Made by a program: the position numbers and the translations under genes. From Clostridiaceae bacterium (GTDB lineage Bacteria > Bacillota > Clostridia > Saccharofermentanales > DTU023), in the NCBI GenBank assembly GCA_012841015.1, contig DUVN01000014.1, positions 1 to 64,000 of the forward strand: a stretch of DNA of 64,000 nt, read 5' to 3'. Shown here piece by piece: positions 51,806-61,177 of this stretch. How positions within the stretch are numbered: the stretch's first letter is position 1; every line of letters begins with the position of its first letter. Below the pieces are notes generated by a model. The model worked only from the letters and a program-made list of their open reading frames with translations, was not told the origin of the DNA and ran no database searches.

Positions 51806-53047
51806 ATGAAATACTTTCAAGAGTCGAGCGAGGTGACATATGCCGCAAAGCGAAGTGTCTCCTCGCTTTACATTCACGTTCCCTTCTGTCACGATCAGTG
51901 CAACTACTGTGGTTTTTACTCAATCGCTAAAGCCGATGATCGCCTTATCCATGCTTGGTATCAGGGCATACGGCTTGAGCTTCAGCGTATCCGAGACGAG
52001 GCGGAACGTCACGGTGTCGTCATTGAACCGCTCGAGACAGTCTATTTCGGTGGCGGGACACCATCGTTTCTCAGTCCAATCATGATTGACTCGATCATTA
52101 AATATGCAGCTTCACTTTTTACATTGAACGACGATTGTGATATTACGCTGGAGGCCAATCCTGAATCGATTATCGGTGAAGTAACGTGTTGGGACAGTGA
52201 TCGGGGGAGGGAGGTTGTATGGCGTTGGGTTGAGGCAGGAGTCAATCGCATCAGCTTCGGTCTCCAGTCGGCGACTGATTCGCTCTTACGTCTCGCAGGT
52301 CGCCGTCACACGCTCGCACAAGCGGTCGAGGCGGTGCACATCACATATGACATGGGGCTTCGTGATATTTCCGTCGATTTGATGACTGGTCTGCCATCAC
52401 AGACGATTGACGACATAGAATACGCCCTTCAGGTTATCGCACATCTTCCGATCAATCACGTCTCAAGTTATGCGTTATCCGTTGAGAAGGGAACGCACTT
52501 CTACCGTATGCGACACGATAATCCTGCGCTGTTCCCTGACGATGAAACGGAACGTCTGATGACTCATCGCCTAATAGACGGGCTATCCGAACTTGGATTT
52601 ACTCACTACGAAATCAGTAATTTTGCGCGTTCCTGTTCGGAATCGAAGCACAACATCGTGTACTGGAGTGCTGATCCTTACTTAGCGGTAGGTCCGGCGG
52701 CAGCGAGTTATATGGGCGGGATAAGGCGCTGTAACGATGCTTCTATAGAACGCTGGCTCGCCTGCGTCAGCGATACGAACGAGGGGCCGTACGGTCGGTC
52801 GACCGTTGAAGAGGTTGTCGACGAATCGGCTGCCCGCATCGAGACGATGATTCTCGGATTGAGGTTATTGCGGGGTGTCTCACGCTCACGTTTTTTTAGG
52901 CGGCACAATATCGATTACGACGAAATCTTCAACGATCAAATGGTATATCTTGAGGGAAAAGGGCTTCTCGAGCGTTTGGAAAGACGCGTCCGACTAACGG
53001 CAAAAGGACTTGATTTTGCCGATGTGGTCGCACGTGAATTTCTATAA
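51806..53047 (+). CDS. hemW: Radical SAM protein HemW
   Basis: 413 residues. The radical SAM cluster ligands are in YIHVPFCHDQCNYCGFYS (C-x3-C-x2-C). Also VYFGGGTPSFLS (SAM binding), LTGLPSQT, and NHVSSYALSVEKGTHF, all as in HemW, which binds heme and is thought to deliver it rather than to act as coproporphyrinogen oxidase. A C-terminal HemN-type domain ends the protein. HemW commonly sits just upstream of hrcA in Firmicutes, as here. Start ATG 51806, with a moderate ribosome site. Confidence 0.92.
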   Translation: MKYFQESSEVTYAAKRSVSSLYIHVPFCHDQCNYCGFYSIAKADDRLIHAWYQGIRLELQRIRDEAERHGVVIEPLETVYFGGGTPSFLSPIMIDSIIKYAASLFTLNDDCDITLEANPESIIGEVTCWDSDRGREVVWRWVEAGVNRISFGLQSATDSLLRLAGRRHTLAQAVEAVHITYDMGLRDISVDLMTGLPSQTIDDIEYALQVIAHLPINHVSSYALSVEKGTHFYRMRHDNPALFPDDETERLMTHRLIDGLSELGFTHYEISNFARSCSESKHNIVYWSADPYLAVGPAAASYMGGIRRCNDASIERWLACVSDTNEGPYGRSTVEEVVDESAARIETMILGLRLLRGVSRSRFFRRHNIDYDEIFNDQMVYLEGKGLLERLERRVRLTAKGLDFADVVAREFL

Positions 53048-53113
53048 TTGAATCGATTTTTTTATTTCTTCTCAATTGTTCATGACGTTGTCACGTTCAA
53101 CACGCTACCTTTG

Positions 53114-53142
53114 TTGACACATCAATTAGAAGGTGATATCTT
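53114..53142 (+). promoter_or_regulatory. hrcA-dnaK operon promoter
   Basis: TTGACA (53114-53119), 17 bp, TATCTT (53137-53142). CIRCE begins 5 bp after the -10. Confidence 0.8.
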
Positions 53143-53146
53143 TTAA

Positions 53147-53173
53147 TTAGCACTCGAGGCAGTCGAGTGCCAA
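53147..53173 (+). promoter_or_regulatory. CIRCE operator of the dnaK operon
   Basis: TTAGCACTC (perfect consensus), nine bases, GAGTGCCAA (one base from consensus). HrcA encoded directly downstream should repress its own operon and groESL here. Confidence 0.95.
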
Positions 53174-53193
53174 TGCGAGAAAGGACAAGTGAC

Positions 53194-54336
53194 ATGGACG
53201 ATCGCAAGAAAATCATTTTAAAAGCTATCGTTGACGACTACGTCAGGACGTGTGAACCTGTCGGGTCGAAGTCGCTTGTCAGGAGACATAATTTAAGCTA
53301 TTCATCTGCGACGATTCGTAACGAGATGGCTGAACTAGAAGAGATGGGGTTGCTTATAAAACCTCATACTTCAGCCGGTCGTATGCCGTCCGATAAGGGA
53401 TATAGAGCTTATGTTGATAATTTGCTCTCACTTCCGGAGATCCCTCTTGAGGAAGAGATTGCTGCCCGTCAATTCTTGTCTGAGAATCTCAGAGAAGCGC
53501 GTGAGATGATCGAGCGCACGGCGGAATACCTAGCGGAAAAGACGAATTATCTCTCAGTCGTACTTTCACCTCAGTATTCTGATACGAGCTTAGAACAGAT
53601 CAAAATCATGATGATTGAGCCGGGGAGAGCAATTGTCGTTCTCGTGTTATCGCCTGGTGTTGTACATGATAGGCTGATAAGAATTCCGTCATTGATCGAT
53701 GAAAAGGATCTCCAGGAGATTGGGCACGCGATTGAGCGCTGTTTGGCAGGCAAGAGGCTCGACGATATCACGCTTGTCACGATTTCTTCAGCTGCAGAAG
53801 CGACAGATCTTCCGGAGGTTCTCGTTAACCAGGTCTTATACGAGGCGTATATTGCGATTAAGCAGACTGAGAGGATTGACGTTTACATCGATGGCAAATA
53901 TCAACTGCTTAAACACCCCGAGTTCCGCGATGTTAATCGTGCCAGTCGTTTTTATGATGTGGTACGACAGGAACAAATGGTAGCGGGATATATGCGAGAG
54001 ATGGAGCAGGAAGAAGAACAAAATATTGTAGAAGGTCTCGATAAGATCGAGAAAATGGAGTCTGCGCCAAAAGCTCTTGCCACACAGAAAGACAGACCAG
54101 CTTACATGGTCAGGATCGGGCAGGAGATTGCCCTGAGCGGTATGGAAGATATGTCATTTATTACGACGACGTATAGGATAGGGAGACAGATCTCGGGACA
54201 GATCGGTGTTATCGGGCCTAAACGTATGGAATATGGAAATATTATCTCGCAAATCAGTTTCGTCAATAGGGTACTTTGCGATGTCGCAAAAGATCACTAC
54301 GCACGCGGCGGTGATCACCCTGCGATTGAGGGTTGA
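53194..54336 (+). CDS. hrcA: Heat-inducible repressor HrcA
   Basis: 380 residues. A winged-helix N terminus MDDRKKIILKAIVDDYVRTC-EPVGSKSL, with the recognition region SYSSATIRNEMAELEE and TSAGRMPSDKGYRAYVD, is specific to HrcA. The C-terminal half (GAF-like) shows IGPKRMEYGNIISQISFVNRVL. It binds CIRCE and is itself kept active by GroEL. The frame opens at 53167 within CIRCE, but AAAGGA and the family N terminus place the start at ATG 53194. About 30 extra residues (MEQEEEQNIVEG onward, about 280-310) seem inserted. Confidence 0.94.
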   Translation: MDDRKKIILKAIVDDYVRTCEPVGSKSLVRRHNLSYSSATIRNEMAELEEMGLLIKPHTSAGRMPSDKGYRAYVDNLLSLPEIPLEEEIAARQFLSENLREAREMIERTAEYLAEKTNYLSVVLSPQYSDTSLEQIKIMMIEPGRAIVVLVLSPGVVHDRLIRIPSLIDEKDLQEIGHAIERCLAGKRLDDITLVTISSAAEATDLPEVLVNQVLYEAYIAIKQTERIDVYIDGKYQLLKHPEFRDVNRASRFYDVVRQEQMVAGYMREMEQEEEQNIVEGLDKIEKMESAPKALATQKDRPAYMVRIGQEIALSGMEDMSFITTTYRIGRQISGQIGVIGPKRMEYGNIISQISFVNRVLCDVAKDHYARGGDHPAIEG

Positions 54337-54362
54337 TAAAGTATAAGAGACAAAAGGAGTGT

Positions 54363-54947
54363 ATGCCAGCGATGAGCAAACGACAAGGAGAAGCGAAAGC
54401 AAAGATGAAAAACGATGCGACCGGTGACGACATTGTCAAGGAGAAGCACGTAGAAGAGTTGCCTGAAGCAGAAGGAGCCAATTCGGAGGAAGTCGAACGG
54501 GAAGAGACAGATCACGAAAGGTTTCAGGAATTGAACCAGCGTTATCTGCGCGTTTGTGCCGATTTTGATAACTATAGGCGCAGGACACGTCAAGACCAAG
54601 CCGTAAGCTATGAGGAGGGAATCATGGAAACAGTCCGCGCCCTCATGCCCGTCATTGACAGTCTCGACAGCGCGATCAAAGCGTCGCAGCAGTGGCAAAC
54701 AGACGAGGCACGCGAGATAACAGAAGGGATTGTCTTGATCGGCCAGCAGCTTGATGAGGCGTTCCGGAAGCTCGGCGTCGTTGAAATCGAGGGTGTCGGT
54801 TCACAGTTCGATCCCAATGTTCATGAAGTTGTTCTGCATACAGAGGAAGAGGGTGAACCGGAAAATACCGTGACGGAGGTGTTCCGGAAAGGATACAAGA
54901 AAGGCGACCGCGTCATTCGACACAGTATGGTCAAAGTCGTCAACTAG
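54363..54947 (+). CDS. grpE: Nucleotide exchange factor GrpE
   Basis: 194 residues. It releases ADP from DnaK. The N terminus is long, charged and probably unstructured (about 1-55). The coiled coil and head follow: RYLRVCADFDNYRRRTRQDQ, LMPVIDSLDSAIKA, and the C-terminal beta domain FDPNVHEVVLHTEEEGEPENTV-type segment ending VIRHSMVKVVN. Start ATG 54363 (GGAG 3 bp before) or ATG 54372 (12 bp); neither spacing is ideal. The gene follows hrcA by 26 bp. Confidence 0.93.
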   Translation: MPAMSKRQGEAKAKMKNDATGDDIVKEKHVEELPEAEGANSEEVEREETDHERFQELNQRYLRVCADFDNYRRRTRQDQAVSYEEGIMETVRALMPVIDSLDSAIKASQQWQTDEAREITEGIVLIGQQLDEAFRKLGVVEIEGVGSQFDPNVHEVVLHTEEEGEPENTVTEVFRKGYKKGDRVIRHSMVKVVN

Positions 54948-55039
54948 AGGAAGAAAGACGTGCTTGCGCCTTGCCATGGGGGACGTGAGCTGAGTTAAAC
55001 CGTGGCGCAACAAAAAAATAACGAAATGAGGAAATGATT

Positions 55040-56881
55040 ATGGCAAAAATTATTGGTATTGACTTAGGAACAACGAACTCTGTTGTGGCGGTGATGGAAG
55101 GTGGAGAGCCTGTCGTGATCCCGAACGCTGAGGGAAGCCGGACGACACCATCTGTTGTCGCATTTACGGCGACGGGCGAGCGCCTTGTGGGGCAGATCGC
55201 CAAGAACCAAGCGCAGAAAAATCCCGAGCGCACGATTTTATCGATCAAGCGTGAAATGGGAAGTGACCATCGCAACGTCATCGACGGAAAATCGTATTCT
55301 CCACAGGAGATATCAGCAATGATTCTCCAAAAGCTGAAGCAGGATGCAGAAGCGTACCTCGGGGAAAAAGTAACACGTGCTGTCGTGACCGTTCCTGCAT
55401 ACTTCTCCGACTCGCAACGTCAGGCGACGAAAGATGCAGGGCATATAGCCGGGCTTAAAGTCGAACGCATCATTAATGAGCCGACGGCGGCCTCGCTCGC
55501 CTATGGACTCGATAAAGAAGCCGACCAGAAGATCTTGATTTTTGACCTCGGAGGTGGAACGTTTGATGTTTCGATTTTAGAGATCGGTGACGGTGTCTTT
55601 GAGGTGAAGGCGACGTCAGGTAATACGCGCCTCGGAGGCGATGACTTCGATAACAAGATCGTTGACTGGATGGTTAGCGAGATGAAAAGAGAGCAGGGCC
55701 TTGATCTCTCCGGTGACCGCCTAGCGATGCAGAGACTTCGCGAGGCAGCAGAAAGGGCGAAAATTGAGCTGTCCAGCGTTCTGACGTCGAGCATCAATTT
55801 GCCTTTTATCTCAGCTGACCAGCATGGCGCGAAACATCTCGATCTCTCACTGTCGAGAGCTAAATTTGATGAAATGACGTATGATCTCGTCGAGAAAACG
55901 AAAGTGCCGTTGAGAGCTGCAATGAATGATGCCGGCCTTAAACCTGCTGATATTGATAAGGTTCTCTTAGTCGGCGGTTCGACAAGAATCCCCGCCGTAC
56001 AGGACATGGTTCGTGATTACTTCGGTAAGGAACCATTTAAGGGAATCAACCCTGATGAGTGCGTCGCGATGGGTGCTGCCATTCAAGGTGGTATCTTAGC
56101 GGGTGAAATCGATGACATGGTCTTAATCGATGTCACGCCGTTGACGCTCGGTATCGAGACGCTTGGAGGCGTCATGACGCGCATGATCGACCGCAATACA
56201 CGCATCCCGACGAGCAAAAAGCGCATTTTTTCAACGGCGTCTGATGGACAGACCCAAGTTGAAGTCCACGTGCTGCAAGGTGAGCGCGAAATGGCAGCAG
56301 GTAATAAGTCGCTCGGTCGCTTCATTCTCGACGGCATTGCGCCGGCACCACGAGGCATTCCGCAAATTGAAGTCAGCTTTGACATCGATGCAAACGGTAT
56401 CGTGAATGTTTCCGCAATTGACAAGGGGACAAACCGCCAACAGCACATCACGATTACGGCGAGTACAAACTTGTCAGACAGTGAAATTGATCAGGCAGTG
56501 AAAGACGCAGAGCGTTTTGCTGAGGAAGATCGCCGGAAGAAAGATGAAGTCGATACGAAAAATAGGGCAGAGACGACGATTTACGAGACGGAAAAGCTCT
56601 TGAAAGAGACAGGCGATAAATTTGATAGTGCCGACAAACAGGCCGTTGAAGAACATTTGGCGAAGCTGCGCGATAGCCATGATCGAGGTGATTTAGCTGG
56701 CATGAAGCAAGATATGGAATCGTTGAGTCAAACTATCTACAAGGCATCCGAGAAGCTATACCAGCAAGCTCAGCAGCAACAGCCGCCACAGGCAGATCCT
56801 TACCAACAAGCAGGTGGTCAGGGCGCTGGTCCCGGAGCTTACGAGGCTGACTTCAAAGATGTCGGTGGTGACGATCGGTAA
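55040..56881 (+). CDS. dnaK: Chaperone DnaK
   Basis: 613 residues. Hsp70 with nucleotide-binding domain (about 1-355: [45 protein letters not shown]), linker [17 protein letters not shown], and substrate-binding domain with lid. The end is Gln/Gly-rich and stops at DVGGDDR. ATG 55040 is used in preference to 55034 because GAGGA then has 7-bp spacing. Confidence 0.97.
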   Translation: MAKIIGIDLGTTNSVVAVMEGGEPVVIPNAEGSRTTPSVVAFTATGERLVGQIAKNQAQKNPERTILSIKREMGSDHRNVIDGKSYSPQEISAMILQKLKQDAEAYLGEKVTRAVVTVPAYFSDSQRQATKDAGHIAGLKVERIINEPTAASLAYGLDKEADQKILIFDLGGGTFDVSILEIGDGVFEVKATSGNTRLGGDDFDNKIVDWMVSEMKREQGLDLSGDRLAMQRLREAAERAKIELSSVLTSSINLPFISADQHGAKHLDLSLSRAKFDEMTYDLVEKTKVPLRAAMNDAGLKPADIDKVLLVGGSTRIPAVQDMVRDYFGKEPFKGINPDECVAMGAAIQGGILAGEIDDMVLIDVTPLTLGIETLGGVMTRMIDRNTRIPTSKKRIFSTASDGQTQVEVHVLQGEREMAAGNKSLGRFILDGIAPAPRGIPQIEVSFDIDANGIVNVSAIDKGTNRQQHITITASTNLSDSEIDQAVKDAERFAEEDRRKKDEVDTKNRAETTIYETEKLLKETGDKFDSADKQAVEEHLAKLRDSHDRGDLAGMKQDMESLSQTIYKASEKLYQQAQQQQPPQADPYQQAGGQGAGPGAYEADFKDVGGDDR

Positions 56882-57019
56882 GTAGAATCATGAGAGTCTC
56901 GGGCGGTACAATATTCCGTCTAGTATGAATGACGTGAGAGCGGGGAGCCGCCCCGCTCTCATGCATGATAAAATAGAGTGGCGGAAGAGGGAGAATAGCA
57001 TCCGCACAGGAGGTCACAA

Positions 57020-58192
57020 TTGGCTGCAAAACGCGATTATTACGAAGTGCTTGGTGTTTCTCGCGATGCAAATGAGGATGAGATCAAGAAAGCTTTCTGG
57101 AAACTAGCAAAACAGTATCACCCTGATGTCAATCCCGGTGATAAAAACGCTGAAGAGAAATTCAAGGAAGCGAACGAAGCCTATGAAGTTCTTTCCGATG
57201 CTGAGAAACGTGCCAAATACGATCAATATGGTCATGCTGGTGTCGATCCGTCGGCCTATGGCGGGTTCGGTGGTGGAGCTTACAACATCAATTTAGATGA
57301 TCTCTTTTCAACACTTTTTGGTAGCTTTGGTGGCTTCGGTGGTTTTGGCGGTTTTGGAAACACGCAGACAAGGCGCAAGACTGGCCCGACGCGTGGCTCT
57401 AATTTACGCTACCGTATGAATCTCGACTTTGAAGAGGCGGCATTCGGCGTTGAGCGCGAGATTTCGATTCGTAAAGCAGACCGTTGTCCAACTTGTTCTG
57501 GCAAAGGGACGGCCGACGGATCAGATCCTTCTATTTGTCAAGTCTGTGACGGAACTGGTCAGGAGCACACGCAAAAGCAGACGCTTTTCGGGTCGATGAT
57601 GACATCGCGTCCGTGTTCGAATTGTGGAGGTTCAGGACACGTGATCACGAACCCGTGCCCGACGTGTCACGGTGAAGGTACTGTCATGCGCGATAGGAAG
57701 CTCCTCGTGGCCGTCCCGGCGGGCATCAATGAGGGGGAAATGCTGACATTGCGTGGCGAGGGAGAGCCGGGACGCAACGGCGGTCCTTTCGGTGACCTCT
57801 ATATCCAAGTCTTTATCAGGCCTCACCCCGTATTTACACGTGAAGGTAATATGACGTTCTGTGAAGTGCCAATTACGTTTGCACAGGCTGCACTTGGCGA
57901 TGAAATTAACGTTCCGACGATTGATGGTGAACAAAAATTCAAATTGCGGGAGGGGACACAACCGGGGGACGTTTACACCATGCGTGGAAAGGGTATTCCA
58001 TACATCGGGCGCCCGACGGCGCGCGGCGATCACCAATTCCGCGTTTTGATCGAAGTGCCTCGCCGCCTATCGCCGGAGCAAAAAGAGTTGTTGCGGGCAT
58101 TTGACGATTCGTGTTCTGAGCAGCACTATGCAAAGCGTCGAGGTTTCTTTGAACGAGTGCGTGATACGCTGAAAGGCAATGCGTCGACATGA
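57020..58192 (+). CDS. dnaJ: Chaperone DnaJ
   Basis: 390 residues from TTG 57020, 6 bp behind AGGAGG. J domain with HPD in [11 protein letters not shown], Gly/Phe-rich segment ([10 protein letters not shown]), four zinc repeats ([32 protein letters not shown]) and the C-terminal client-binding domains. It loads clients on DnaK. The stop overlaps the next start (ATGA). Confidence 0.96.
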   Translation: MAAKRDYYEVLGVSRDANEDEIKKAFWKLAKQYHPDVNPGDKNAEEKFKEANEAYEVLSDAEKRAKYDQYGHAGVDPSAYGGFGGGAYNINLDDLFSTLFGSFGGFGGFGGFGNTQTRRKTGPTRGSNLRYRMNLDFEEAAFGVEREISIRKADRCPTCSGKGTADGSDPSICQVCDGTGQEHTQKQTLFGSMMTSRPCSNCGGSGHVITNPCPTCHGEGTVMRDRKLLVAVPAGINEGEMLTLRGEGEPGRNGGPFGDLYIQVFIRPHPVFTREGNMTFCEVPITFAQAALGDEINVPTIDGEQKFKLREGTQPGDVYTMRGKGIPYIGRPTARGDHQFRVLIEVPRRLSPEQKELLRAFDDSCSEQHYAKRRGFFERVRDTLKGNAST

Positions 58193-59145
58193 ACCTCATT
58201 GTCGTCGACTTAGAGTGGAATTCTGCCTCGAGATCACAGAATATTGATCACGACCTCGCATCTTTGATGAGATTTGAAATCATTGAACTTGGTGCCGTTA
58301 GGCTGAAAGAGGATTTGTCGCTTGGTAAGAGCTTCCATCGTTACGTGACCCCTGTCCTGTACAAGAAAATCCATCACCACATCGCTGTTGTGACGAAAAG
58401 GACACAGCAGAGCCTGCAAGAAGGTGTCTTATTTACGCACATGGTCGATGAAATCATACCGTACGCCGGTAAGAATCCTGTGTTCGCGTCGTGGGGAACG
58501 GCTGATGCAGACGTATTTATTTCCAATTGTCAATTCCATGAGATAGCAAGTGATTTTCAATTCCGTGCTCTCAATGCGCAAGCAGTTTTTTCCGGAATTG
58601 CCGAGGGTATCTGTTCGCGTGAGCAACGCTCGGTCGAATATGCACTTGATTTTTTGAGGCTTCCAAAAGATTTACCGTTTCACGAGGCGATTACTGACGC
58701 AATCTATACGGCTCGCATTTTGTCGCGCACGCTGGAATTAGAATTGGCAGATCGTCCAAGTGAGACGGCAGCATCACTTCTCAGACCATACATATTTGAT
58801 CCATACTTGACGCGGCAAAGTGAAAGCGTTGTCACACTTGAACAAGGTGCCGATATGATGGCATTTTTAGAGACATATGCTTTCACGTGTCCTGCATGTG
58901 GGACAAGGCTCGAAGTAGTACCGATTGACACAGGTGGGCATTGGTATACAGTCAATCCCGGCAAAAGGTGGTTTGCTGTTGCGGCATGTGAGAAACACGG
59001 TGACATAGAGATCACCGTGAGGAAAGCAAGACGATCTAAAGTTCCGCGGTACACGATACGCACGCTCATCCCTGACCGCCCTCTCAAGATCCCTTCATTG
59101 CATGAAGAAAAATCGTCACTTGTGTGGATTGATCCCGATGCATAG
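58189..59145 (+). CDS. DnaQ-like 3'-5' exonuclease with C-terminal zinc ribbon
   Basis: 318 residues. The DEDD exonuclease fold begins [11 protein letters not shown] (Asp-Glu of motif I), has [11 protein letters not shown] (motif II region) and [14 protein letters not shown] (motif III, DEDDh type). After about residue 225 a ribbon follows: [11 protein letters not shown] with a later C pair ([11 protein letters not shown]), able to bind zinc. It resembles KapD-type exonucleases but is longer. It overlaps dnaJ by 4 bp, hence translationally coupled to it. Substrate (DNA or RNA) unknown. Confidence 0.82.
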   Translation: MNLIVVDLEWNSASRSQNIDHDLASLMRFEIIELGAVRLKEDLSLGKSFHRYVTPVLYKKIHHHIAVVTKRTQQSLQEGVLFTHMVDEIIPYAGKNPVFASWGTADADVFISNCQFHEIASDFQFRALNAQAVFSGIAEGICSREQRSVEYALDFLRLPKDLPFHEAITDAIYTARILSRTLELELADRPSETAASLLRPYIFDPYLTRQSESVVTLEQGADMMAFLETYAFTCPACGTRLEVVPIDTGGHWYTVNPGKRWFAVAACEKHGDIEITVRKARRSKVPRYTIRTLIPDRPLKIPSLHEEKSSLVWIDPDA

Positions 59146-59162
59146 GCATGGACGGCAGGGAA

Positions 59163-59666
59163 TCAGGTGGTGTGCTGTGCATGTTCTTTGAGGACACTCT
59201 TGGGGAGATTAGCCCTCCTTACTAGATATTGATTGACTTCCTTCATGAGTTCTTCAGAAAGCGTTTGCATAATGCGATGGAAGACTTCGATTTCTTCTTC
59301 TGAGAAGCGGCGTTCGATACGCTTTGCGAGAATCGCCGAATAACGTTGGCTTGTCCCGTATAACTTAATGAATTTATCGGTGACTTGTAGCAGGACGACG
59401 CGACCATCCTCTTCGGAACGAATTTTCTTCACAAAACCCTTCCTTTCGAGGTTTGCGATTTTGTAGGCGGCATTCGGCTGAGATACGTTGATAAAATCGG
59501 CGAATTCAGTTAGCGTCGGAAGGCCTAGGCCATAGATTGCTTCAGCGCAAAATGTCTCAAGCGCAGTGAGTGAATCTTTTTCCTTTGTTTCCATCTTTCG
59601 AAAAATACGTCGATAGTAATAAAGTTTAAGTTTCAGATAGATCGAATGGATATCGTCTTTTAGCAT
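59163..59666 (-). CDS. MarR-family transcriptional regulator
   Basis: 167 residues, the usual MarR length. Winged helix: LTEFADFINVSQPNAAYKIANLERKG (split here as LTEFADFINVSQPNAAYKI and ANLERKGFVKKI), wing with SEEDGRVVLLQVT. It lies in the same direction as acpP, 340 bp downstream of it. MarR proteins beside acpP are often fatty-acid synthesis regulators (FabT-like); this assignment is inference. Confidence 0.85.
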   Translation of the reverse strand: MLKDDIHSIYLKLKLYYYRRIFRKMETKEKDSLTALETFCAEAIYGLGLPTLTEFADFINVSQPNAAYKIANLERKGFVKKIRSEEDGRVVLLQVTDKFIKLYGTSQRYSAILAKRIERRFSEEEIEVFHRIMQTLSEELMKEVNQYLVRRANLPKSVLKEHAQHTT

Positions 59667-60006
59667 TTTTTTACCTCATATCGTCTTTACCGACAATCTT
59701 AACAGATTTTATCACGAAACGGCGACGAGTTTCAGCCATGTACACAGTGATCTGTGCCACATAGTTATTTTAGCATCAGTGCGGTATCGCGTGACGATGC
59801 TAGTTTGAGCACTTCTCGATTCGTCAGTCATCTCACCTGATGTGATGAAATAGTCTTTGCGAATACTTTGAGCGGAGATAGCGTGTACGCAACTACATAG
59901 CGAAAGCATCTTGTCATTGTCTCAAGGAGGTGCGATTGATTCTTGATACAAGTAAAGCCGGCTCTACCAAGCGAATGAAAAGATTGGCTTTAAACAGGAA
60001 GAAGGA
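59667..60006. other. Gap between MarR gene and acpP
   Basis: 340 bp. A 44-codon plus-strand frame from TTG 59936 has a good AAGGAGGTG site, but it runs antisense into acpP and matches nothing; I do not call it. No clear RNA or terminator is seen. Confidence 0.4.
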
Positions 60007-60237
60007 TCAGCCGAGTTTTCCTTGGATCAAGTTCACCACATCACCAACAGTTTCTAGCTGCTCAATCTCGTGATCTTCGACTGTAAGATTGAACTGATCT
60101 TCAAGCTCTAACGAGAGCTCGACGGCATCAAGAGAATCGACTGCTAAATCTTCAATCAAACGCGCGTCATCTGTGACTTCTTCTGCAGACACTCCCAATA
60201 GATCGACAAAGATATCGACAATTTTTGTTTTTACCAT
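60007..60237 (-). CDS. acpP: Acyl carrier protein
   Basis: 76 residues. The phosphopantetheine Ser is in LAVDSLDAVELSLELED. This is the fatty-acid synthesis carrier; unlike the RiPP-locus ACP it has the standard DSL. Strong minus-strand promoter upstream. No other fatty-acid genes are in the window. Confidence 0.94.
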   Translation of the reverse strand: MVKTKIVDIFVDLLGVSAEEVTDDARLIEDLAVDSLDAVELSLELEDQFNLTVEDHEIEQLETVGDVVNLIQGKLG

Positions 60238-60325
60238 ACGATAGAACCTCCATCATTTTCCCTTTGTTTTCATTCCTGTTGCTGTAGACAGTCTCTCAAG
60301 GAATGAGTGTTAAAAAAATTTGAAT

Positions 60326-60375
60326 AAATTAATTTAATTATTTTGTAGTATAGAGAAGGAAAATCATCGTGTCAA
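60326..60375 (-). promoter_or_regulatory. acpP promoter with AT-rich palindrome
   Basis: On the minus strand TTGACA (60375-60370), 17 bp, TATACT (60352-60347). Just past the start point lies AAATTAATTT (60335-60326), palindromic and AT-rich, a possible operator for the MarR protein encoded downstream. Confidence 0.75.
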
Positions 60376-60451
60376 GCGGAAACAGCATCGTCAAAATGAA
60401 CAAGTCTTAACAGAAAATATTATGAGTTTTTCAGATTGAAGCACTTTACGC

Positions 60452-60476
60452 GTAACCACTCTGTTTTTTTGTCGTC
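60452..60476 (+). promoter_or_regulatory. Probable ECF sigma autoregulated promoter
   Basis: GTAAC (60452-60456), 16 bp, CGTC (60473-60476). This is the AAC-N16-CGTC pattern of Firmicute ECF promoters and lies 120 bp before the sigma gene. Confidence 0.6.
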
Positions 60477-60598
60477 TTATGGTATGAAAGGAAAATATTG
60501 ATGTGCCGCATGATACAATTTCCGATAGAGAGACGACAGTTGCCGGCTAGAAGATGCCGGCCAGTCAACTTATTTTCGGAGAGAGATCGGCGCAAAGG

Positions 60599-61177
60599 AT
60601 GGCATCGAGTTACCAAACGGATGAAACGATTATCGAACTCTTTTTTGAACGTTCGGAAGAGGCGATTGAGTCGGCGATGGATAAATACGGTGTCCTGTTG
60701 CGCGGCTTGGCTTGGAATATTCTCGAGAATCGCGAGGATGTTGAAGAGTGCTTAAATGACACTTATTTAGCCGTTTGGAATTCGATTCCGCCAGAGCGTC
60801 CTCAGTATCTAAAGGCCTATTTATGTAAAATAGTTCGCAATAATGCGCTTGATCGCATCAGGGAGAAGAGAAGAGATAAGCGCGGCGGCGGACAGATCAA
60901 CCTGTTATTGGACGAACTGAGTGAATGCATTTCGTCCGAGGCAGATACGGTACGGTTGTTAGAAAATGCTGAAATGGCGGAGGTTATCAGTGACTATCTG
61001 CGGGCACAGACGAAAGAACGCCGAACAATGTTCATTCAACGATATTTCTATGCCTCCAGCTTGCGTGAGATAGCCGAAGAGCACGGTATGACGGAGGGAG
61101 CCGTCAAGTCTTTGATGTTTAGAATGCGATCGGAGCTGAGGAAAGAATTTTCAGGAAAGGGGTATGGCCATGATTGA
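60599..61177 (+). CDS. ECF-type RNA polymerase sigma factor
   Basis: 192 residues from ATG 60599; an in-frame ATG at 60554 has no ribosome site. Region 2: LRGLAWNILENREDVEECLNDTY, split here as LRGLAWNILENREDVEE and CLNDTYLAVWNSIPP, then KAYLCKIVRNNALDRIREKR. Region 4: RYFYASSLREIAEEHGMTE and GAVKSLMFRMRSELRK. It drives transcription in response to an envelope signal relayed by the gene that overlaps it. The preferred start has a loosely spaced GGAGAGAG. Confidence 0.88.
   Translation: MASSYQTDETIIELFFERSEEAIESAMDKYGVLLRGLAWNILENREDVEECLNDTYLAVWNSIPPERPQYLKAYLCKIVRNNALDRIREKRRDKRGGGQINLLLDELSECISSEADTVRLLENAEMAEVISDYLRAQTKERRTMFIQRYFYASSLREIAEEHGMTEGAVKSLMFRMRSELRKEFSGKGYGHD

Noticed and set aside
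59936-60070. 44-codon plus-strand ORF with AAGGAGGTG site
   Set aside because: It runs antisense into acpP, uses a TTG start and resembles nothing; kept only as a note.
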